Origin: Stentor roeselii
Taxonomy: Eukaryota > Ciliophora > Heterotrichea > Heterotrichida > Stentoridae
DNA: 63,365 bases
Reading direction: 5' to 3'
Assembly (NCBI GenBank): GCA_006503475.1
Contig: RSEH01000269.1
Span: forward strand, 1 to 63,365
Both the position numbers and the translations under genes were made by a program. Below, piece after piece: positions 56,299 through 63,365 of the stretch (positions within the stretch are counted from its first letter, which is position 1; every line of letters begins with the position of its first letter). The notes below the pieces were generated by a model, which made no database searches, was not told where the DNA came from, and saw only the letters and a program-made list of their open reading frames with translations.

Positions 56299-57447
56299 TT
56301 AGTAAGAATTTGAATATTTACGGAGAAATATCAACAGAGATGAAACGTTTAAAAGAAGTGGAAGGATGATCACTGTGAATGAACTTATGATGTGATGGTA
56401 TTTTTGATTGAATCGTCCTGCTGTGCAGATTGAATCGATTTCTATTGTTTTATGTAGATCGGTTATGGGAAAAGAGTGAGAGTTCAGTATTTCTCCTTTA
56501 GAGTCTTTTAGAAAGAGGTGGATTGTTTCTTGTTGCCAGTCAATTTCGATGCTCCCGAAGTTCTTTTCCATCACTTTCGGACCGATGTTGAAGTTGAAAG
56601 GTTGGAACAAGTTAAGAACAGTCCAGCCCAACCAACCGTAAGTTGTCCAAACAGTATGCGCAAGACCAGAAGAAGTTATTTCGTATATCAAGTGTTTAGA
56701 ACATCCAACTTTCATGATTTCCGCATAATGAACATCACCTGAAAGTAGTAAAACACCGTGATATCCATCGATAAGATCCCAAAGTCGCTTTCTGCTCGGT
56801 TCATGCCATTTCTCTGCTGGGCCATATCGATCATAAGTATGGACTTGAAGACCATTTGCAATGATTTTCACTTTTTCGTTAGTTTTCAGCTGTTCTTCTA
56901 GCCAAGACCATTGGCTCTCTCCGAGGTCATCAGCTTGATCGTTGTTTTCATCTCTGAACCACCTGATGTCAAGTAAAATCACTTTTAGGTTATTAAAAGA
57001 AAAACTGTGATATAGGCCTTCGTGGTCGCGGATTGACCCATCATCCAAAAATTCCAAATAAAGAGATTTTCCAAGATGCTTCGCTTGAAAAGATTTCCCT
57101 CCATTGTTAGTTCCAAAATCATGATCATCCCAAGTGCCAGTGATCATAGCGACCTGAGTTAAACTTCTATATTCAGGAGACCATTTCAAAGTATCATATT
57201 TTGCCTTCCACTTCTTCTCATCACCGGCAGGTATTCTAGAAAACCATTTAAGATCATCAGCATAGACTGCATCTCCTAACCATATAAACAAATCCGGGTG
57301 GTATCGAGCGATCGAATAAAACAATTGCGGGTTGTTTCCATTAAACTGGTTCGTGCAAGACCCAAATGCGATTTTCGACACATTTTTCTTCTGATCAACA
57401 GGGAGACTAAAGCCGATGTGCAACAGTAGCAAGACAATAAATGACAT
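56299..57447 (-). CDS. PhoD-like alkaline phosphatase, secreted or membrane-anchored
   Basis: 382 residues. Signal peptide MSFIVLLLLHIGFSLP; then metal-binding and catalytic motifs of the PhoD family: FGSCTNQ, FIWLGDAVYADD, TGTWDDHDFGTNNGG, ILLDIRWFRD, and LLSGDVHYAEI. A hydrophobic segment near the C-terminus (IISSFTVIILPLLLNVSSLLIFL) followed by RKYSNSY suggests a membrane anchor. PhoD enzymes are Ca/Fe-dependent phosphomonoesterases or phosphodiesterases, and here the active domain should face outside the cell or a vesicle. Divergent from the PKA-regulatory-like gene with 97 bp between ATGs. Confidence 0.88.
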   Translation of the reverse strand: MSFIVLLLLHIGFSLPVDQKKNVSKIAFGSCTNQFNGNNPQLFYSIARYHPDLFIWLGDAVYADDLKWFSRIPAGDEKKWKAKYDTLKWSPEYRSLTQVAMITGTWDDHDFGTNNGGKSFQAKHLGKSLYLEFLDDGSIRDHEGLYHSFSFNNLKVILLDIRWFRDENNDQADDLGESQWSWLEEQLKTNEKVKIIANGLQVHTYDRYGPAEKWHEPSRKRLWDLIDGYHGVLLLSGDVHYAEIMKVGCSKHLIYEITSSGLAHTVWTTYGWLGWTVLNLFQPFNFNIGPKVMEKNFGSIEIDWQQETIHLFLKDSKGEILNSHSFPITDLHKTIEIDSICTAGRFNQKYHHIISSFTVIILPLLLNVSSLLIFLRKYSNSY

Positions 57448-57544
57448 TTTTAAACAACTCGAATACCTGGATGTTTCTTTATTAATCTCAAAACCCTTCT
57501 TAAAATTTTCTTTATTTATACATCTTCAAACACTATAAACATCA

Positions 57545-58480
57545 ATGAGCAAAAGAAAGCCATTAGAATCTGCATTCATAGGGCTTGACCTAAACTCTTC
57601 AGTACAGTCAAACACTCTTGAAGAGTATCAATATGAAAGGAGCCGAATGCAACCAGATGCATCAGAAAGTTCATCTTCCAGTGATTCCGATGAAAGCTCT
57701 GAACCACCTGAAGATTTTTTTCCAAAAAAACGAGGCAGACGTTCAGCGATTATTAAGAAATCCCCTGATAACGGCTCACATGGAACTAATGTGACTAAAA
57801 GCTCAGCAGACATTTCATTTCTATCTCGTTGTCTTTCACAGTCTTTTATTTTTGCAAACTTGGATTATTCGGATTTGCTGGAGATAATTTATGCAATGTA
57901 CTTAAAAAAATTTTCTTCTGGATGCACAATTGTGCATAAAAATGATGATAGTTCTGAGTTGTTCGTCATCAGATCTGGAAAAATCAAAATCGATATAGGA
58001 GAAGTAGTTGGCCCAGGATCACTAGTAGGAGAAGTTTCGCTCTTACACGACTCTCCCTACATGATGGAAGCTGTAGCAGATGAGGATACTGAATGTTGGA
58101 CGCTTGATCGGACGACGTTCATAAGACTTGTCAGAAAAACCGCGCTTCACAAAAGAAACAAGTTCAAAAGCTTGCTGAAGAAAGCTTTTAAAAGAATCAA
58201 CGATGAAGACATTGAAAAACTAGTCGATGGTTGCAAAATTGAAGTATTTTGTGTTGGAGAGTTTTTAGCTAAAAATTCAGTTAACACCGGGAAACTTTTC
58301 GTTGTTTATGAGGGGAATGCCCGAAATTTGAGTCAAAAAAAATTTGAAATTTTTTGGGAAAGTAATCTCGAGGAGAGTGTGGTTGCGGAAAGTATTGTTA
58401 AATGTATTACTCTAAGCAAACATTCTTTAGAAAGGATTTTAGGTCAAGATTATCATAATTATGTCCGTAAGCACTTTTAG
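57545..58480 (+). CDS. PKA regulatory subunit-like protein with degenerate cAMP sites
   Basis: 311 residues. After a Ser-rich leader, KKRGRRSAII (residues 61-70) has the RRxA-hydrophobic form of a PKA pseudosubstrate. A cyclic-nucleotide-binding domain follows (FIFANLDYSDLLEIIYAMYL ... ELFVIRSGKIKIDIGEVVGPGSLVGEVSLLHDSPYMMEAVADE). In the phosphate-binding cassette GE is kept but the PRAA positions read PYMM, so the Arg that holds the cAMP phosphate is missing. A second, shorter domain (KLVDGCKIEVFCVGEFLAKN) lacks the cassette. There is no dimerisation domain. It may bind or inhibit a kinase without answering to cAMP (inference). Confidence 0.75.
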   Translation: MSKRKPLESAFIGLDLNSSVQSNTLEEYQYERSRMQPDASESSSSSDSDESSEPPEDFFPKKRGRRSAIIKKSPDNGSHGTNVTKSSADISFLSRCLSQSFIFANLDYSDLLEIIYAMYLKKFSSGCTIVHKNDDSSELFVIRSGKIKIDIGEVVGPGSLVGEVSLLHDSPYMMEAVADEDTECWTLDRTTFIRLVRKTALHKRNKFKSLLKKAFKRINDEDIEKLVDGCKIEVFCVGEFLAKNSVNTGKLFVVYEGNARNLSQKKFEIFWESNLEESVVAESIVKCITLSKHSLERILGQDYHNYVRKHF

Positions 58481-58679
58481 AGATTAGTTTGTTTAAATAT
58501 AACTCTTGTTAGAAGGTGATAGAAGTTTCAATAGTGAGAATAGGCACTGTTATAAAATCTATAGTAAATGTACTACATAATGCAGGATAGAAGAAAACTA
58601 GATAATAACCTATCACTACCCCAATAAAATCATAAAAAACTCCTAAAATCATTCCATATCCAACCCATTAAAAAAATAA

Positions 58680-59252
58680 ATGCTGAGACTTCCCCTTCGC
58701 AAGTTCTCAGACCTAATCCCCAAGAACTCCGGAGGTTCATTCCTAAAGAAACTGAAACAAAAGTTCATATCTCGTCCAATGATTTTCCGAATGCTTCTAT
58801 TATCAAGTGGATTACTTTGTTACGGAACATACTACCTATCAAGCAAGAAGTCTTTAGAGCTAAACAGAGTAATAAAATACTCAAACACCTCAAGAAAGTA
58901 CTACCAACCATCAGAGGCAATCGAGAGAGGTGTGGGAATAAACCGAGAGCGTTTTTACGTCATCGGGGTAGTGAAGCCAGGTTCAATAAAACTAGAATCC
59001 GGTTCTTTAAAGCACTCTTTCATCTTAACCGACTTCATCCACGAGATAAAAGTTTACTATGACGGAATTTTACCTGGAACAATGAGAGAAGGCGAAACTT
59101 CTCGAGTCCAAGGCGACTTCGTCAATGAATTCAACCCAAACGAGCTAGTCGCGTATTTCGTTGAGTCCAATCACGACGCAGAAGTCACAAAAGTCTCATA
59201 TCAAGCAAGATCTAGAGACATTGAAATGAAGCCAAGACCGATGACTAGTTAA
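58680..59252 (+). CDS. CCME: CcmE-type haem chaperone (mitochondrial)
   Basis: 190 residues. A basic N-terminus without acidic residues (MLRLPLRKFSDLIPKNSG) fits a mitochondrial presequence; a membrane segment follows (IFRMLLLSSGLLCYGTYYL, about 35-53). The OB-fold core RERFYVIGVVKPGSIKL ... KHSFILTDFIHEIKVYYDGILPGTMREGETSRVQGDF matches CcmE. His165 in NELVAYFVESNHDAEV is at the place where CcmE binds haem covalently. CcmE carries haem to the CcmF lyase in system I cytochrome c maturation, used by ciliate mitochondria. Confidence 0.88.
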   Translation: MLRLPLRKFSDLIPKNSGGSFLKKLKQKFISRPMIFRMLLLSSGLLCYGTYYLSSKKSLELNRVIKYSNTSRKYYQPSEAIERGVGINRERFYVIGVVKPGSIKLESGSLKHSFILTDFIHEIKVYYDGILPGTMREGETSRVQGDFVNEFNPNELVAYFVESNHDAEVTKVSYQARSRDIEMKPRPMTS

Positions 59253-59279
59253 TTCTTAAATATGTGTTATTTACAGGTT

Positions 59280-60851
59280 TCACCAATTTAACACCCATGG
59301 CCTTCTTCTTTGTTTATCAACTGAAGTGTGAATCATTCTCGTCGTTTTCATAAAGTTCGGAGGAGGCAAACGTTTTAATCTCGAACTTTCAAGTTTTTCA
59401 GGCAAAAATGACTTCTTCCGAGTTAATATCGGATGAGGTCGCTTGTTAGGAACACTCGCTGTTTTCAATGAAACCCTTTCAGAAAGCAGGCTGGTTTCTT
59501 GAAAAGACTTAAAAATTTTATCAGGTTTAAACCTTGAAAACTTCAAACTACTTTTATGAAAGTTTTTCAGAAGGTCTTTTGTAACTTTTTCATCATTTGA
59601 ATAAGAAGAGTTCCTGCTGATTAAATTTCTTGAACTTGATCTTGAAAAGTTTTCTACGAATTTTTCAGCATTTTCAATTGATTTGTGAAGTTCTGAGTCT
59701 CTTCGGACCCTGAGTTTAAGGAACTTTAAAGAGTCGTTGAGATTTAGCCGAGTACGGAAGTCTTCATGGGTGATTTGATAGAGAAGTCCTGAATTAGAGA
59801 TGCATGTGCAGGTTTGAGTGAATTTATTGGAAGAGTTGACAAATTCTGTATGCCCAATGATCTCATTTCTGCCTTTAATAGAGAACTGAAACTGGTAGTT
59901 CAAGGCAGATTTCGACCTGTGATTTTTTAACACAAACTTCTGACGAATTCCAAAATTTTCTTCTGGTTTTTTCTGACTTTCAACTGTTTCAGATAATTGA
60001 AACTCTCCCTCAACAACGAAAAAAATAACATTGGCTTGATTTCCTTTTCTATAAACAGTTTCTCCTTTTCTAAATCGTTTTTCATTGAAATAATAAGAAA
60101 GTTTAGATACACTGTTTTTTGTATACCCGGCGAAAACTGGAAGACGTTCAAGGAAGTCGACTTTTAACTTAAGTGCTCTTTCGGCTTCTTGGATTAAAAC
60201 TTTCTTGAAGTCTATTTTTGATAAAGTCGCAACTACCGTGATTTCTCTTGATTCAATCGAAGCTGCCCTTGGCTTATCACTGATAAGAGCGAGTTCCCCA
60301 AAAGAGTCTCCAGTTTTCAGCTCAGCGACTTCTTTCATTTCATTGATAATCCCAATGCGATTCAAGTAGTTCATATCAAGTTTTATTGTATCTTTTCGGT
60401 TAATTTTCAACCCTTGCTCTACAAAAGCTTTAAGTGCATCAATTTCGCGTTTTTCTTGCTTTTGCTGCGTTTTTATTCGCGTTTCTTGGAAAAGTGACCT
60501 GCGAGAGAGACTTGCTCGAATTTCTAACTTGGAAGATGGACGTGAACCTGACCGATTGTCGATCGTTGGGATCAGAACTGAAACGCGACCGACGAGGATT
60601 ATGTAAAATTTACTTCCTACTTCGCCGTAATTTATGATGCATTCACCTGCTTCGTAGACTTCTACAGATAAGGTCTTTGCAACTTCGCTTAGGATTGTTG
60701 AATAGTTCTTGCCTTCTGAGATTGATTGGAAAAATTTTATGTTTGAAATTGTTTTCGTTATTGAAGATAGTTCTGAATCGGTCCGGTGACTTGGACGCTT
60801 TAGAAAAGGACGGATTGTTTGTTTTATCTTTTCGAGCTTTGAAGGCTCCAT
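59280..60851 (-). CDS. Cyclic nucleotide-binding protein with two CNB domains
   Basis: 523 residues. CNB domain 1 (about residues 40-225) is complete: SVEVYEAGECIINYGEVGSKFYIILVGRVSV, a long insert (about 95-165), and FGELALISDKPRAAS with Arg195 that binds the phosphate of cAMP or cGMP. CNB domain 2 (about 232-350) has ERLPVFAGYTKNSVSKLSYYFNEKRFRKGETVYRKGNQANVIFFVVEGEF but no PRAA cassette (NEIIGHTEFVNSS). The last 150 residues are basic and Ser-rich. No kinase, channel or pseudosubstrate part is visible. Probably a soluble cyclic nucleotide sensor; similar proteins are common in ciliates and flagellates. It converges on CcmE with 27 bp between stops. Confidence 0.82.
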   Translation of the reverse strand: MEPSKLEKIKQTIRPFLKRPSHRTDSELSSITKTISNIKFFQSISEGKNYSTILSEVAKTLSVEVYEAGECIINYGEVGSKFYIILVGRVSVLIPTIDNRSGSRPSSKLEIRASLSRRSLFQETRIKTQQKQEKREIDALKAFVEQGLKINRKDTIKLDMNYLNRIGIINEMKEVAELKTGDSFGELALISDKPRAASIESREITVVATLSKIDFKKVLIQEAERALKLKVDFLERLPVFAGYTKNSVSKLSYYFNEKRFRKGETVYRKGNQANVIFFVVEGEFQLSETVESQKKPEENFGIRQKFVLKNHRSKSALNYQFQFSIKGRNEIIGHTEFVNSSNKFTQTCTCISNSGLLYQITHEDFRTRLNLNDSLKFLKLRVRRDSELHKSIENAEKFVENFSRSSSRNLISRNSSYSNDEKVTKDLLKNFHKSSLKFSRFKPDKIFKSFQETSLLSERVSLKTASVPNKRPHPILTRKKSFLPEKLESSRLKRLPPPNFMKTTRMIHTSVDKQRRRPWVLNW

Positions 60852-61044
60852 TTATTAGATTTATGAAGAATTGGTTAATTTTTGAGAGTTTTTTGAAAAG
60901 TAATTTAAGACTTATAAAAATTTTACTTTTTAAGATGTTAGAAGTTATTTGAAAATCTAGAAAATTTAAGAAATTTTTAGATTTTATAATTTTTAATCCA
61001 CTTTTCACCTTTTAAGCTCAGGTCGATAGAAATCCGAAATCAAT

Positions 61045-62652
61045 ATGAGCGATGCCTACGACATCAAGGCCACCCTGAACATTTACATGCAAGTGGAAGA
61101 TACTTTATCATATGATTCAACTTTATTAAAAACTGATATTCATTTGAACCTGTTAGTTGACCCCTTAGGTCTCAATGTCTTCCACGATATAGCGAATAGC
61201 ATGCTTCGAGAAGACCTGCTGAAGTCTTTCTTTGAGATTTTCATGTCTCATCTAAAGCGAAGGTATCCTGAGTCGAGTTCTCAGATAGCCAAAGAAATGC
61301 TTAATAGTCAGTCTTTCAATGAAAGGAGGACTCCTTTGTTGTTTGCAGTCCAGCATAACAGGATGGTAAGAAACATGCAGATACTTGTTAAAGAGTTTTT
61401 ACTACTTGGAGCTGATCCTCGAATTAAGGACTATAAAAGGCAGGGACCTCTTCATGTTGCAGCTTCTTTGGGAAGGGTCAGCATTTTTGTTTATCTTCAG
61501 TCTTTTGGATTGGATCTTGAAGAGCTGGATGGGTGTTTGAGGACTCCACTTCATCATTCGGCGGTGGAAGGAGAAGAAAATATGAGTCTTTTGATTTTAG
61601 CTTGGGCAAGGAAAAATATCAATTTGCAGGATGAAAATGGACAAACTCCTCTTCATTTGGCTTCTATTAGCAGAAGTTATAAGATTACTAGGCATCTGCT
61701 TATCAATGGAGCACATAAAAAAATTAGGGATAAGGAAGGGAAAACTGCTTTAGATTACGCTATCGAATCAGAATCACATCAACAAATAAAAATCCTAGTA
61801 AAACCTACCTAGAATCACGCAGGCCTCATAAAAAAGATAAACCCATGCAAAGCTCCAATAAAACCAGTAAAAAACTCATTCAAGCTTTTCATTCTCTACA
61901 TAATCCTTTTCCTATCACGAAACCTGGCAGTTCTAATTTTCCTTCTCCCTCGAATGAACCGTTTCTTCGCAATAATCTCGCTAGTTCTCTTCATAACATC
62001 AAGCATTTCATTCATAATCGCGAGTAAAAAAGACCCAGGATACGTGATTAAAAACAAAGAGGCCCTACTCCTCTACTCAAAATACAAGCCAGACTACATC
62101 TGTCCATACTGCATCTGCAAAAAACTAAAAACAACTCGTCATTGCCAACATTGCAAAAGATGCGTAAAGGTAACTCACAGCTAGAAATACGACCATCACT
62201 GTCCTTGGATTAGAAATTGCGTTGGACAGTCAAATCGCGTCATTTTCTTTGTTTTTTTAACACTTTTCACTATCGACTTGCTTTTTCATGCAATTCTAGG
62301 AATTTTCGATTATCTTTCTATTTATGAATCGCTTCATGAAATGCTTCCAGATGTTCCTACTAATCATGATGAAGCTGCTTTAACTGTTTCTTGCTTTTGT
62401 GCTGGTACTCTTTTTTTTGTTGCTCCTGTTTGGTATGTCCAATTTGGCAATTTTTTGAGGGGGACAACGACTTTTGAAAGGTTTGGATTCGGTGTTAGTG
62501 CAAAGGACTCGAAAATTTCGGATTCACATAGTATGCTCCTTGGGAATGAAAATGAATGGGGTGGTACTAAGATTAAGGATATTTCAATGATTCAGTATCA
62601 AGGATGTTGTTCTAGCTCGAAAAATGCTAATCGGATTAATTTTAGTAAGTGA
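61045..62652 (+). CDS. Ankyrin-repeat DHHC palmitoyltransferase (Akr1/HIP14 type)
   Basis: One gene with three 15-nt introns, 520 residues; unspliced it would look like an ankyrin gene followed by a broken DHHC gene. About five ankyrin repeats fill residues 60-250 (RTPLLFAVQHNRM-ILVKEFLLLGADP, GPLHVAASLGRVSIFVYLQSFG, LRTPLHHSAVEGEENMSLLILAWAR, GQTPLHLASISRSYKITRHLLINGA). Two membrane segments follow (LFILYIILFLSRNLAVLIFLL and FFAIISLVLFITSSISFIIA), the Cys-rich domain ([42 protein letters not shown]) with catalytic Cys371, and two more membrane segments. It transfers palmitate to Cys residues of proteins, in Golgi or endocytic membranes in other eukaryotes. Confidence 0.93.
61366..61380 (+). 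other. 15-nt intron inside an ankyrin repeat (no in-frame stop)
   Basis: GTAAGAAACATGCAG, phase 0. Unspliced it adds VRNMQ. Removing it leaves 18 residues between TPL and GAD, the usual ankyrin spacing. Confidence 0.85.
61798..61812 (+). other. 15-nt intron joining ankyrin and DHHC parts
   Basis: GTAAAACCTACCTAG, phase 0, between QQIKIL and NHAGLIKKIN. Without it the ankyrin part would end at this TAG. Confidence 0.9.
62170..62184 (+). other. 15-nt intron inside the DHHC domain
   Basis: GTAACTCACAGCTAG, phase 0. Splicing restores [14 protein letters not shown]. Confidence 0.93.
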
Positions 62653-62774
62653 TTGAAATTGTAGATCAGGTTGGGGATTGGTGGAATGTGAGGGAAGAGA
62701 ATTGGATTTTAGGTTGTTAGGGGTTTAAATAAAACCAAAATTTTTTCATATTCAAGCCAAAAAAATTTCTAATA

Positions 62775-63365
62775 ATGCATCCATTCAAGCCTTTTCCACT
62801 TCTAAACGGCAAAATCCTTGCAGGTGCAAGACCAAAACGTTCAGAAATTCAAATCCTCAAAACAAAAATCCACAAAATAGTAACCCTACTATGGGAAACC
62901 GAAGACCCTCACCTAATCCATCAAGACTGCGACTCAAACGAAATCTCTTGGGACTGGGTTCCAATAAAAGCAATAAACTGGGAAACCTACTCCGACCTTG
63001 AAAACAAGTCAAGAATTTTCAAAGGACTGAAAGAAACCCTGTCCGATCTGAGCGAAGGCCGATCAGTTTTGATTCATTGTGCAGCAGGAATACACAGAAC
63101 AGGTTTTTTCGTTTATAATTTGCTTAGAATGAGCGGTTTTGAGGTTTCTGAAGCGACTGAATCGTTCAAAGCCTTCAGACCTGAGATACTTAGGAAGTTT
63201 GGAAGACTTAGATTTGAGGTGGCTGAGAATTTCTTTCGGAATTCTGAGGATTTTAAGGTTTTTACACCTTTTTATAGAACTTTAAACCTTTTTCAAAGTG
63301 ATTTTATTTCGAAGAGACAAGATTTTTTACTTTGGGTTAAAGTTTTTCAAAATGGAATACTTGTA
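62775..63365 (+). CDS. Tyrosine/dual-specificity phosphatase, cut by right edge
   Basis: Open from the ATG at 62775 to the end of the window (197 codons, C-terminus missing). The P-loop HCAAGIHRTG (Cys102, Arg108) is the CX5R signature of cysteine phosphatases, preceded by SVLI and followed by a helix (GFFVYNLLRMSGFEVSEATESFKAFRPEI), as in dual-specificity phosphatases. Upstream is GKILAGARPKRSEIQIL and a WDWVPIKAINW segment that may hold the general acid loop. The family includes enzymes acting on phosphoproteins, phosphoinositides and mRNA caps; the substrate is not clear. Confidence 0.85.
   Translation, partial: MHPFKPFPLLNGKILAGARPKRSEIQILKTKIHKIVTLLWETEDPHLIHQDCDSNEISWDWVPIKAINWETYSDLENKSRIFKGLKETLSDLSEGRSVLIHCAAGIHRTGFFVYNLLRMSGFEVSEATESFKAFRPEILRKFGRLRFEVAENFFRNSEDFKVFTPFYRTLNLFQSDFISKRQDFLLWVKVFQNGILV

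Noticed and set aside
61845-62027. Separate Ser/Pro-rich 60-codon gene
   Set aside because: It is out of frame within the ankyrin-DHHC gene, whose own frame gives two membrane helices here.
1-63365. tRNA genes, rRNA, CRISPR arrays, transposons, telomere repeats
   Set aside because: I looked for T-loop-like words, regular spacer repeats, transposase motifs and telomere-like runs and saw none that I could support.

Overview
The window looks like macronuclear DNA of a heterotrich ciliate, most like Stentor. It is AT-rich, genes are packed on both strands, the standard stop codons end genes, and the introns are exactly 15 nt. I found 21 such introns in nine genes. All start GTA, all have A at position 10 and all end TAG or CAG. 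Removing them restores known domains (PX, USP5 zinc finger, histidine-kinase H-box, ankyrin repeat, DHHC box). The organism is inferred from these features, not from any database match.

Bases 1-10,370 are gene-poor and partly decayed. They hold pieces of a WD40-repeat family (a fragment at the left edge, an eight-blade gene with one in-frame stop, a broken minus-strand copy), a small broken gene, a seven-transmembrane receptor-like gene and a second multi-pass membrane protein gene.

Bases 10,370-35,440 hold a GRAM/WBP2-like gene, a coiled-coil gene and two giant tandem paralogues on the minus strand. The first (12719-27139, about 4,751 residues) and the second (28145-35439, about 2,426 residues) encode secreted/membrane polycystin-1-like proteins: signal peptide, long array of about 200-residue modules, Cys-rich segment, REJ-like region, GPS-like motif and five membrane segments. 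In the first gene ten of the eleven introns separate modules at the same place and in phase 0, so nine consecutive exons are each one module with a length divisible by three. Six of these introns lack an in-frame stop and look like coding sequence. The second gene needs a one-base frame change before its last membrane segment.

Bases 36,700-63,365 are compact housekeeping and signalling genes: three small C2H2 zinc-finger proteins, a PX sorting nexin, coiled-coil and TPR proteins, a pseudokinase-RING-IBR fusion, a SAM methyltransferase, USP5, proteasome subunit Rpn7, a DYRK kinase, a hybrid histidine kinase, a PhoD-like phosphatase, two cyclic-nucleotide-binding proteins (one a PKA-regulatory-like protein without the cAMP-binding arginines), mitochondrial CcmE, an ankyrin-DHHC palmitoyltransferase and a tyrosine/dual-specificity phosphatase cut by the right edge. 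Neighbouring genes are often 4-30 bp apart. No tRNA, rRNA, CRISPR array or transposon was recognised.
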